DNA of 64,000 bases from Alviniconcha marisindica (lineage: Eukaryota > Mollusca > Gastropoda > Provannidae), in the NCBI GenBank assembly GCA_018857735.1, contig JABMCL010000754.1, positions 542,501 to 606,500 of the forward strand. Direction: 5' to 3'. The position numbers were made by a program, and so were the translations under genes. Numbering within the stretch: position 1 is the first letter of the stretch; each line of letters begins with the position of its first letter. Below the pieces are notes generated by a model that worked only from the letters and a program-made list of their open reading frames with translations, did not search any database and was not told where the DNA came from. This document shows, one piece after another, positions 54,401 to 64,000 of this stretch.

Positions 54401-57400
54401 GTTTCAAAGACAGTCATGCAGAAAAATGTCAGCCATTACTTATTCAGCAGAACTTGAACACCATAACACAAGTTAAAAAAAAAAAAATGCTCACAAAAGT
54501 CTATTATAAATAACGACATGCCAAGCCATTCACTGATTCAGAACCACAGACATCGATTCCATACAGACAAAAAAGTAAGCATTGATAACACACATACAGA
54601 CAAAGGTTAAGATGGCGACACGGTCACACACCCACCGGACACCAAGAATGCCATCACAGGTCCAAGAAACACAGGGTAGGAAGGCAGCTAGTAATACGCC
54701 ATACACAAGACAAGTTGAGACAAAACTGAAGAGCTGTATGCACAAAGGCAAGCTGCCTGGGAAGGGAGAGCGTGAAAGGGGAATACAACAGCTTGACAGC
54801 GAGAGATCACAATGCGACACGAGGCCCATTCCAACACCTGTAAGTCCTATATCCTCTCAAATGCTCAGACCTGTGGAAGAGTCACCTGAACTGTACACAC
54901 TGCCGCTTCAATCACAGTCACCTATGGAACAGTGGCCACACATTGGCTACAATGTAACACAAACGTCACAGCCTCTTGTACAAGTTGATGCATACCGTAT
55001 TAAAACAGAACTTGTGACAGAAGCAACCCCTTCCCCAGCCCTACCACACACCCCCCCAACCCTCCCCCCATTTCAACAGCATAAACTTACAATCGGGTCC
55101 CCCCCAAAATGTGACTGAAATTGGCCTTGCTCCGGAGTGAACCTATTCATTTCCATGTCCTTAGAGCAAGGGTTCAGTAACACAAGCTCAGAGGGCAACA
55201 TGAACCTTGTTCCAGTATAAAACTCGTAACTACCCTGCAGCAGATAAAATAAGCGTGTACGCTTTGCAGAAAACAGTAGTCTAGCCCGCTGTGTACAAAC
55301 ATATCTAATTTGACTGTTTCTACCCCACATAGTTTTGTTACACCCAACCCCACCCTTTGCTTTAGCACCTTTACACAGTTTAACTCTTAAATAATGAGTA
55401 ACAGAGACCTGATACCATACACTAAAAATAATAACAGCATACCTGGGAGAGTTCATGGGGCTGTTACCCCCAATTTTCCCTGAGCGTGGTTGATCTTTCA
55501 CAAAGTTCCGGCAAGTGGCTAGCTTAGCTTCTAATGCCTGGAGAAGAAGAAGAAAAATGAAAATAAGCACACCAGAAGAATCACAACCAAATATTGAGTC
55601 AATACATATACAGATGCTGAGTACATACAAAAACTTGCCACACAAACAACCTAACATTTTATACACAAGAAAAAGACAAAAATATGCCAGACCAAGCTTT
55701 CACAGATAAGCCTACTGACATATATACCGAAGTAAAATCAGACGTAAGTGTGACACTTGCGACCAAGATGCTCAGCAATTTCAGAAAGATGGGTAATTTC
55801 AATGGTTAATACAGAAACAAGGCCATCTCTGTACCTGAGAAGGGAGGGGAAAAAAACTAACTAAAAAGAAGGTAACAAAAAGGTTCAAAGATGCAAAACA
55901 ACCTTGATACAATAGTCACATGTAAAATGACACTTTGTGTCCCCCCCCCCCCCCCCCCCAAAGGTCAGGAGAACACCTGCAGATGCAGTAATTTTATTTA
56001 CCCCAAGCCCAGACTTTTAGTTTTACACCAAGTCTTTTATCAAATAACAGATCCTGAATCTTGTCAAGTTGCTATCATTAACCTGCAACTGTCAGAGTAG
56101 TCCACAGTTGTTGATTTCTTTACCCCCCCCCCCCCCCCCCCCCCCCCACCTTTTGTCAGAATAAGGGATTTGCAGACACCTCCAACTGCCAAAAAATTCT
56201 ACTCAATATGGCACCATTTTGGTGTCTAGCCGTAATTACAAAAGCACACTAAATTATTCACTCTTTCTATACAAATAACAAAATCCAACTTGCTGTTAAG
56301 GTTTCATTTCCAAACTAAGGGTAAAGACGGGGGGTGCCTGTGGCAGAGGATCAGTGGCAGCTCGGACACTGGAGGAACTGCACGTAAGCACAGGGGTCAA
56401 TTAATGGTCAGCAGTCACTTCTAGTTCTAGTGTTTGCTGGGTCAACCGAAGCAAGATTAGTTGAAGCATGAAGGTAGTTCACAATGAAAGCTTTTGGAAG
56501 TTAACACCTTTAATTTTTCTCTCCATTTTTGTGTTAAATCTGCTCTTTTCTTTCCCTTTCAAGCCCTTTCCCTTTACAAGCCCCCCAAAAACATGTAAGA
56601 AAAATTGGACATTTCATTTTCAGTATGTATCACATTAATAACTCTGTGAAGTATGCCTTTCTTTTCATCACCAGCTGTTTCCAAAGAGCTGACCTTGCAA
56701 TTGTATGCAAGCAGGGAATGTCAAAGGAATTAAACATAAAACTGCCCCATTCGTCAAATATCATGGCAATTTAACTCTTTGCTATCAAATAACAAAATGC
56801 TCCCCAAAACTAGAATTGCAGTTTAATTCTCAATTGTTACAGTAATAATAATAATAGTAATAATAACAATAATAATTAAAAACCACCAAAGTTTTAGATG
56901 CTACAACAATGCCAATATCCATGTCACTGTTATAACTGCATGTATTATACAGACATCAGATTCGGAAATATTGCTTTTGATGGAAATTCACAAATTTGAT
57001 AGTATTCCAAAACGCTGCTCTTGAAAGTACTCAAATACAGTTTTGAACATTTCTGTCTTCTCAAGAATGACTCCTGTTGCTTCTCAACTGACACAATTCT
57101 GTCTCCTTATGAAAAAATCTGATGTCTTAATGTACAAAAGCACGACAGATGGTCACACTTTACAATGAAATGAGCTCACAAATCCAAAGCTAAGCAGCCA
57201 GTAAATCTCTTCTCACGGACAACTAAATATTCACTTGACACATTTCATTTACCTTGCCTCAACATCAAAGCATTGATCTGACGATGCCACGAAAGCCACT
57301 GGTCAGAAAATGCCAAAACTTGCTCAAGATTCAATGAGATTTCAGTCTGCCATGCACAACCTCTAAAAATGGTTCCATGCATAAATAGTGTTGGCTATTT

Positions 57401-60400
57401 ACCACTTCTGATTCAGCGTTTGCACTGCCTGAAATCTGACAGCAGTAATGGCATTAAAAATTTGAGGCATTGTGAAAACAAAAATGTACAACCCAACAAC
57501 AAAAAAGTGTGGGTGGGGGGACAAAGTGGGGCAAAGGAGAGGGGGTAGAGGGGGGAATACTGGCTTAAAAGATTCACAGAAGAAGGAAAAAAAATGTGAC
57601 AATGATGTCCAAATAAACAATGGATGAATATAATGTGGATGGGGCACGGACAGAGCATTACAGTCCTGCGTTCTTTCCCTCGAGCTCCACACTTTTCAGC
57701 CAGTATGACTAGGCAAGCATATGGCCGCACACAACAAATTTCCTGCAGTTTTTAAGGACAGGTCCATCTGCCAGTCAAGCACCTGCACTCCATCTTCATG
57801 AGCACATATTTTTCATCTGAGTGAACATGGAGGCATTAGAGTGAGAAAATGCTTTCCGAAGAGCTCATTAGTAGCATTATTCAAGCTAGGTTTTAACTCT
57901 CTGGCATTACAGTCCGCATATAAATTTGGCCAACCACCAACCAATTACTGTACATGACAAATTAAAAGGCACACAGCAACTTAAAAAATCTCTACCTGTT
58001 CACACTCATTTGCATAAGCCCAAACTTAGAAACAGAGCTTTAAATTACACTCCATGCAATATGGGAAGCAGGTGTTGGAATAACACAGACACCCCCACCC
58101 CATCACCCCCCCGAACTTACCCCCAGTTTTGTTTTTGGAGTGTCAGTATATAGTATTTCAGCTGTTTTTGGACTGCTAGTTTCTCAATGCCATCCAGTCA
58201 TTCAAACACATTATGCAATCAAATTCTGTGCTTAAGAGCACTACAATATAATTACAACAAACTTTATGGTCTGGACATGTTACAACTTTACGTGATTATT
58301 TTGACTTTTTGTGCATCTTGCCTTGTGCGCGAAAGACCTGTATTCAGGGAGATTTAAGAGAAATGGTTCAGCTTTCATTCACTTTGTTGAATTCTACTTA
58401 GCACATTCTAAACACATGTGCCTGTTATCACATAAATGTACAGCAGTCTACAAAGCCAAGTGCAGCAGGTATAACTAACACAGGTTGTAGACCCTGTCTC
58501 AGTGCTTCCCTTCTTTCTTGCCCTTTTCTTTTGCTGCTCTTATTTCACTTTCACCGCCTCAACTCCCACCCGCCTTGCCTATTACAACTAATGTTCGGCC
58601 ACAATGCCCAAAATGCAAGAGGAAGTTCAGCGAGTGAAGAAAAGCTGGCAAGTTGAGAAGACAGCAGTGTAACATGTATAAGTACGTTGTGCAACCTGGG
58701 AGAGTCAGTGGGGAGTTCAAACCACTCCAAGGGGTTACTCCTTTACCTAGAAGCCATAGGCATATTAACTGAAAGAAAAGAAACAGAGAGAGACAGAGGG
58801 GAATGTCCTATGCTTATGAACGCCAATTTACCTTATGCAAATGTCCTATGCTATTGAACACCAATTTACCTTATGTGAATGTCCTGTGCTAATGAACGCC
58901 AACTGACCGTACACAAATGTTCTGTGCTACTGAACACCAATTTACCTTATGCGAATGTCCTATGCTGTTGAACACCAATCTACTATATGTGAATGTCCTA
59001 TGCTACTGAACACCAATTTACCTTATGTGAATGTCCTATGCTAACGAACACCAATTATGTGAATGTCCTATGCTAACACCAATTTACCTTATGTGAATGT
59101 CCTATGCTAATGAACACCCCTGTCCTATGCTAATGAACACCAATTTACCTTATGTGAATGTCCTATGCTAAAGAACACCAATTTACTGTAATGACTTATG
59201 CAAATGCCCTATGCTAATGAACACCAATGTCACCTTTCATGAATGTGCTATGCTGATGAACACCAACGTTACATAATGCAACACAATAACCTAGACTGAA
59301 CTTTGACAGAGACAGCAACACATTGTTTAAATCCTTAAAGCTGATACTGTACAGGTGGGTCTGGCTCAGATCAACCAATTATATGTGAATGTTTCACAAA
59401 ACCCAACAATGCATGATCAAAAGAACTACCTTCACAATCTGCATGGCTACATCTGCTCAATGAATCTTGAGTATAAACACAGCAAAACAGTTCTACATGA
59501 AATCCTACAGATGAAAGAAACGGTCTTTTATCCCTACAGAAGTTCTCTTTAGAAAATTACAGACATATGACTGATTTATTTTTTAAGCCTTTTCCTGGGC
59601 CAGAATAATGCTAAATGAATGTGACAGAACTGAAGAATGGCTCTGGAGAAATGTCCATCCATGCTCACCCCAACTTTCCGTAAAAGGTCACCAACAATAT
59701 TGAGAGCTGATATCCGCGCTGATGGGGTGAGAGGTGTCGTTCCATTGCTGCTAGGGGGCATGCCTGAAACAGGGAAAGAACACAACCACCTGCCATTAAT
59801 GAATTACAACAGTACATTTCATATCTGTAGACTCCCCAAAAGTTTCTCAAGCACAAGTACCTACCCATGTTCCAAATACACAAAAAGAAAAATGCTGACA
59901 TAATATCAGCATCGGCAGAAAAACACTAACAACTGAACTCAAGAAACAGGTTCAAGCACTACACAATTTGAATGATAAATTATTTTAACTGGGTAAACAA
60001 TGGAACCTTTTAAAATCATGGTTGGGACCATCAAAATGACTTACTCTTAGAATCCTTTATGCACAATCAAATCCACTATCAGGCACTGCCGTACAGCAGT
60101 GTCAGGTCAAATAAGCTGCTGCTGAAGCATGCAGAATTTAACATCCGGCAGTGCCTGGTCTCTGACGGGGATCCAGCATGCGCTATTCTCATCAGACAAA
60201 AAGCATCCAACAGCCAATTAAATCACATACTGTGCATGACGTACTCTGTCTCAAATGTTTTCCCCAAATGGCTGACTTGTCCAGGGTACAACAGTCATCA
60301 CTGAATAAACTGCATCCCAAGCAAACTATTTTGTGGGATGAATGGCAGTCAACCTAGAAAGATCAGAGTCTTCAAGATGGCACTGGCCACGATGCAGATG

Positions 60401-60525
60401 ATGATGTCTGAAATGCAGAGGGGCATCAGACTGGAGAGTATGTCGGTGTGACCTATATTCATTCATGTCAGCGCTGTGTTCACTGTTTACAATAAGCACA
60501 GCATATTTTTTCAACAGCATGGGAA

Positions 60526-60558
<33 letters not shown>

Positions 60559-62211
60559 CATGGGTATACCCACCATTTTGGCCTGTTTCTTTGCTTTCTT
60601 ATTTTTCAGCATTGTAGTATTAGTACCACCAACACCACATTAATTTTCTTTATCACTGCTAACATCCTCTGCAATTCTTTTTACTCAGATGTGGCAAGCC
60701 AGGTAACAGTCACCTTCAACCTTTAACACACTCACACCTCTGTCAGACCCTGCCAGAGCATGTGGCCATAGCAACCTACAAGACATTGGTATCAAACAGC
60801 AGACATCCTGCGTCAACATGCCCGATAGTGGATCTGCACCTTTATTACAAAAATGTCTCTCCAAAGGATAAAAACACAGTGTAGTAAGTGTAGGGATATT
60901 TTAATTGATCATTTTGGTTTGAGCAGATTTTAAGGCAGATTACAATAAGACAATGGAAGGGAGGGTTCCACTACACATGAAGTTATCATTCAGTCTTAAC
61001 TACAACACAGACTGGAACACAGAGACTGGAACACAGACTGAAATGAAGAAAACAAAACAATGAAGCTCTCACACTAAAGTATCGAAACAAACTCTCTCCC
61101 TCTGTGTACCTTCAAAAATGGGTGTGGTAGATGTCCCTTTGCCTGTGGGAGTGACAGGTGTACCGTTAGAAATGGGTGTGGTAGATGTCCCTTTGCCTGT
61201 GGGAGTTACAGATGTACCTTCAGAAATGGGTGTGGTAGATGTCCCTTTGCCTGTGGGAGTTACAGATGCATCTTCAGAAATGGGTGTGGTAGATGTCCCT
61301 TTGCCTGTGGGAGTTACAGATGTACCTTCAGAAATGGGTGTGGTAGATGTCCCTTTGCCTGTGGGAGTTACAGATGTACCTTCAGAAATGGGTGTGGTAG
61401 ATGTCCCTTTGCCTGTGGGAGTTACAGATGTATCTTCAGAAATGGGTGTGGCAGATGTCCCTTTGCCTGTGGGAGTTACAGACGCAGTACCTTTACAGGT
61501 GGGTGTGGTAGATGTCCCTTTGCCTGTGGGAGTTACAGATGTACCTTCAGAAATGGGTGTGGTAGATGTCCCTTTGCCTGTGGAATTACAGATGTATTTA
61601 GTGGGTGTGGTAGATGTCCCTTTGCCTGTGGGAGTTACAGACAGTACCTTTACAGGTGGGTGTGGTAGATGTCCCTTTGCCTGTGGGAGTTACAGATGTA
61701 CCTTCAGAAAAGGGTGTGGTAGATGTCTCTTTGCCTGTGGAATTGACAGATGTAGGTTTAGAGGTGGGTGTGGTAGATGTCCCTTTGCCTACGGGAGTGA
61801 CAGATGTACCTTTAGAAGTGGGTGTAGAAGATGTTGCAGATGCAGCTTTGCAAGCAGGTGTGGCAGATGTGCTTCTGAAAACAGGTATAGCTGATACACT
61901 TTTCAAAGGGGTTCTGGCAGGAATACCTTTATAAGTGGGTATGGAAGAAATGCCTCTGTTTGGGAGAGTGGCAGATCTGCCTTTGGAGAGGGGGGTGGCA
62001 AATGTGCCTTTGGAAGTGGGTGTGGTAGAGGTACCTTTTCCTGTGGGTGTGGTGGGCGTGGTGGGTGTAGTTGGGGTGGCCACTTGATGCTGATGTCCAT
62101 CGTAACCACTATCGGCCATTCTGGTGCCTTCTGTCCGATCTCCCGGGGTTTCTTTTGGTTTGGCACCTACCACCACTGTTCGTTGTTTCACATCAATCTC
62201 CGACTTGAGGT
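51335..62211 (-). CDS. Nuclear distribution protein nudE family (NDE1/NDEL1), 3' part of gene
   Basis: NudE proteins bind LIS1 and cytoplasmic dynein and regulate dynein in mitosis, nuclear positioning and neuronal migration. Visible exons in this window: 63874-63919, 63161-63251, 61110-62211, 59669-59763, 55443-55537 and 51335-51401. They read (R)[35 protein letters not shown], a long Thr/Pro/Gly/Ser linker, [40 protein letters not shown] and GVKISV-stop, each matching human NDEL1 in order. All junction phases fit except across the 1102-nt linker exon, which is one base out of frame because of a repeat unit at about 61640. Exons for the N-terminal coiled coil lie beyond the right edge. Invertebrates usually have one NudE gene, so I do not distinguish NDE1 from NDEL1. 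Confidence 0.95.
52490..53125 (+). repeat. Minisatellite in the last NDE1/NDEL1 intron
   Basis: About seven units, up to 90 bp, of CTTGAGAAGGCTAGCTCTTT, AAGACCACTAAGTTGTCTGA, AACACTCCCCTGTATTTCCA and TGTGAATGAACCCCTCACC; some units lack the first half. Confidence 0.93.
54600..55118 (+). other. Unassigned 170-codon open frame antisense to the NDE1/NDEL1 intron
   Basis: The plus-strand frame begins AAG-ATG-G ([18 protein letters not shown]) and ends [14 protein letters not shown]. It is hydrophilic and rich in Thr, Pro, Ser and Gln, with no domain I recognise and no clear splice partners. It may be a chance frame. Confidence 0.18.
55443..55537 (-). CDS. NDE1/NDEL1 exon [12 protein letters not shown]
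   Basis: Acceptor TTCTTCTTCTCCAG, donor CCCAG|GTATGC. Encodes [20 protein letters not shown] then [12 protein letters not shown], matching human ALESKLAACRNFAKDQ. Confidence 0.97.
55935..56150. repeat. Two poly-C runs
   Basis: C runs at about 55941-55960 and 56125-56147 in an NDE1/NDEL1 intron, read as G runs on the transcript. Confidence 0.9.
56151..58795. other. Intronic sequence, no exon recognised
   Basis: AT-rich NDE1/NDEL1 intron with an (AAT)n-like stretch near 56840-56870. No conserved exon or RNA gene was seen. Confidence 0.5.
58805..59275 (+). repeat. 38-bp minisatellite
   Basis: About thirteen units of ATGTCCTATGCTAATGAACA and CCAATTTACCTTATGTGA with substitutions and some deleted units. 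It lies about 400 nt downstream of an NDE1/NDEL1 donor. Confidence 0.93.
59669..59763 (-). CDS. NDE1/NDEL1 exon [19 protein letters not shown]
   Basis: Acceptor CCTGTTTCAG, donor TTGGG|GTGAGC. Encodes [18 protein letters not shown] then [13 protein letters not shown], nearly identical to human [24 protein letters not shown]. The TPLTP block is a proline-directed kinase region in vertebrate NDEL1. Confidence 0.98.
60530..60556. repeat. Poly-C run
   Basis: About 26 consecutive C residues in an NDE1/NDEL1 intron. Confidence 0.95.
61110..62211 (-). CDS. NDE1/NDEL1 linker exon with 54-bp coding repeat array
   Basis: After acceptor TTTCTGCAG it reads [18 protein letters not shown] and then a Thr/Pro/Gly/Lys-rich linker. 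Thirteen clear units (61118-61817, with decayed ones to about 62060) encode roughly [18 protein letters not shown] each. Human NDEL1 has a single ATPVGKGT here, so the array is an amplified conserved motif. Units are 54 bp except one of 57, one of 48 and one of 55. The 55-bp unit (61601-61655, near 61642) shifts the frame and puts a stop near 61597. The exon donor is TTTGAAG|GTACAC, and most units repeat GAAG|GTACA. Confidence 0.9.
61118..61817 (-). repeat. 54-bp coding minisatellite
   Basis: On the plus strand units read ATGGGTGTGGTAGATGTCCC, TTTGCCTGTGGGAGTTACAG and ATGTACCTTCAGAA. The units nearest the donor (61172-61441) are almost identical and those farther into the exon diverge, so recent amplification was at the donor end. 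The opposite strand has a 258-codon open frame, which I reject as a gene. Confidence 0.96.
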
Positions 62212-62439
62212 CTGCAGAAAATTCAGTTAATGCAAACACAGTGTTATTGTTTCTTAATCCCAAACAAGTCATAACCAACACGGTATAAGAATAAATAAAA
62301 AAAGTGAATTAAAAAAGTGAACATTCAAAACCTTCCAGTTCCACATAGCTGACAGACTCTAAGACCCAGTGATAAGCATAAACAGTTCATTAATTTTCTG
62401 CACAGCCTATTTCACACCAAAAGTGAGACAGACAAGCAC

Positions 62440-62705
62440 TCCATTGGGCAGACTGCCTCGCTTGGTGGCACTGTGCACATTTGGGGCTTTCACACAGCTG
62501 GTCAGCTGCAAATTATCTCCCCTACACATGCAAGGTGGCGCTGCACACATCTGGAGCTTTAGCACAGCTGATTGGCTGCAACCTACCACCACTACACTAG
62601 CAAGGTGGCACTGGGCACATCTGGGGCTTTTAACACAGCTGGTCAGCTGCAAATTATCTTCCCTACACTAGCAAGGTGGCATTAGGCACATCTGGGCAGT
62701 GCACA
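62440..62705 (+). repeat. 65-70-bp minisatellite
   Basis: Four units of CAAGGTGGCACTGKGCACAT, TGGGGCTTTAACACAGCTGG and TCAGCTGCAAATTATCTCCC in an NDE1/NDEL1 intron. Confidence 0.92.
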
Positions 62706-62861
62706 CTCATTCCACTTAGAATGCAACAGTCACAACAGCATCACAGGTGATGTGGTCTGAAATAAAACCATCAGCTGACTGTTTTGCTTTGAGGATTTCC
62801 CTACGCCTGCTAACCAAACTGTAATGAGGTCAGGAGAGCTGCTGGAAACAATCCACAGCAT

Positions 62862-63251
<390 letters not shown>

Positions 63252-63873
63252 CTACAACAGAGTATGTGTGTGCACACAGTGTGACATGCATGCTAATGCA
63301 AGCAAACTGACATTGCTTCAAGCACTAATAAACATGTCCACAATCTGCAATTGTTGTTTTTATTGCCATCATGTGTATAGTCACACTGTGTAATTCCAGA
63401 ATAACAACAGCTATAAAGTAGAAAGTGCAATCTAAATATGACAAACACGTACACTGTATGCATCAAAAAGACATTATTAATCTTAACGAATATGATATAA
63501 CATATATATGTAACTGCAAGTCACTGATAGTTACACATTGCTTCTGTAGATTTAGTTTGGGTGCATACATCTACACCTTCATCTGACAAAAGTTTCCATG
63601 CTTAAAAAAAACAACTTTGTTATTTGTTACAGATCCCAAGTTCCAAAACATACCAATTAATATATATCAACAATGTCAATAGTACCAACAACTGAATATT
63701 TAAAAATTACATCTTAAGTGTAGTCAAATTATGAGAGTATGGAGTGAATTTATCAAAAACAGACTATATACAATCTACCTGGTCAATGTATTTTTAAAAC
63801 ACTTGGACCTAACATAAAAGACAACGCATTTATAAATATTTAAATTTTCAAAAGAACTGTTGAGCAATCTTAC

Positions 63874-63919
63874 CTGGTTCAACCTCAATTCAAAGTCTTC
63901 AAGAGATACAACTGTTGCT
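63874..63919 (-). CDS. NDE1/NDEL1 exon ATVVSLEDFELRLNQ
   Basis: A 46-nt exon between acceptor TTATTTTTAG and donor CCAG|GTAAGA, encoding (R)ATVVSLEDFELRLNQ against human RATIVSLEDFEQRLNQ. Earlier exons lie past the window edge. Confidence 0.97.
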
Positions 63920-64000
63920 CTAAAAATAAAAGACAGAAAAAATAAATTAGTTGACAAACCTTTATATAAATTTATCAAGAAATAACAGCGAGGGTTAGTA

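Noticed and set aside
54582..55118. Antisense protein-coding gene in the NDE1/NDEL1 intron
   Set aside because: No recognisable domain, biased composition and no splice or promoter support. Kept only as a low-confidence open frame.
55073..55666. 197-codon minus frame spanning the [12 protein letters not shown] exon
   Set aside because: Only the 95-nt exon between splice sites is conserved. The rest is intron read-through.
61118..61894. 258-codon plus-strand open frame of repeated [18 protein letters not shown]
   Set aside because: It is the antisense of the NDE1/NDEL1 coding repeat. The minus strand has conserved flanking protein and splice sites.

Overview
This is eukaryotic, animal-type DNA: split genes with GT-AG introns, tRNA-headed SINE fragments, a decayed non-LTR retrotransposon, and very many (TG)n, (TC)n and (GA)n tracts and minisatellites. 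Conserved proteins plus this repeat landscape suggest a lophotrochozoan, most likely a mollusc and perhaps a gastropod; that placement is inference. Two recognisable protein genes are present, both on the minus strand.

Layout. Positions 1-13.1 kb are intergenic and repeat-dominated: dinucleotide and G/C tracts, a frameshifted non-LTR reverse transcriptase element (about 2.25-4.16 kb) with (TC)n on both sides, a 38-bp minisatellite (7.76-8.14 kb) and a 2.3-kb satellite (8.15-10.5 kb). POLD2, the second subunit of DNA polymerase delta, runs on the minus strand from 42070 to 13161. I reconstruct ten coding exons with consistent splice phases, giving 1416 nt and 471 residues, close to the 469 of human POLD2. 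Its last coding exon is isolated at 13161-13318, behind a 17.1-kb intron packed with repeats. A short nested transcription unit may lie in intron 2 (37.7-39.2 kb). From 42.2 to 51.3 kb are the POLD2 promoter region, a palindrome, dispersed repeats and the probable 3' untranslated or downstream region of the next gene. From 51335 to the right edge is the 3' part of a nudE-family gene (NDE1/NDEL1). Six exons are visible and the 5' exons lie beyond the window.

The two genes have different jobs: POLD2 in S-phase DNA replication, NDE1/NDEL1 in regulating dynein and LIS1. Nothing suggests a shared operon-like function.

The most unusual signal is a recurrent relationship between minisatellites and splice junctions. 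In POLD2, arrays beside exon 5 and exon 8 are built from units that copy the exon's own 5' splice site, and another array begins in the polypyrimidine tract of the last acceptor. In NDE1/NDEL1 a 54-bp coding array multiplies a conserved TPxGKGT motif. Each unit repeats the exon's donor (GAAG|GTACA) plus an acceptor-like CCCACAG, and one unit carries a frameshift. Three related retrotransposon 3' ends also all run into dinucleotide repeats.
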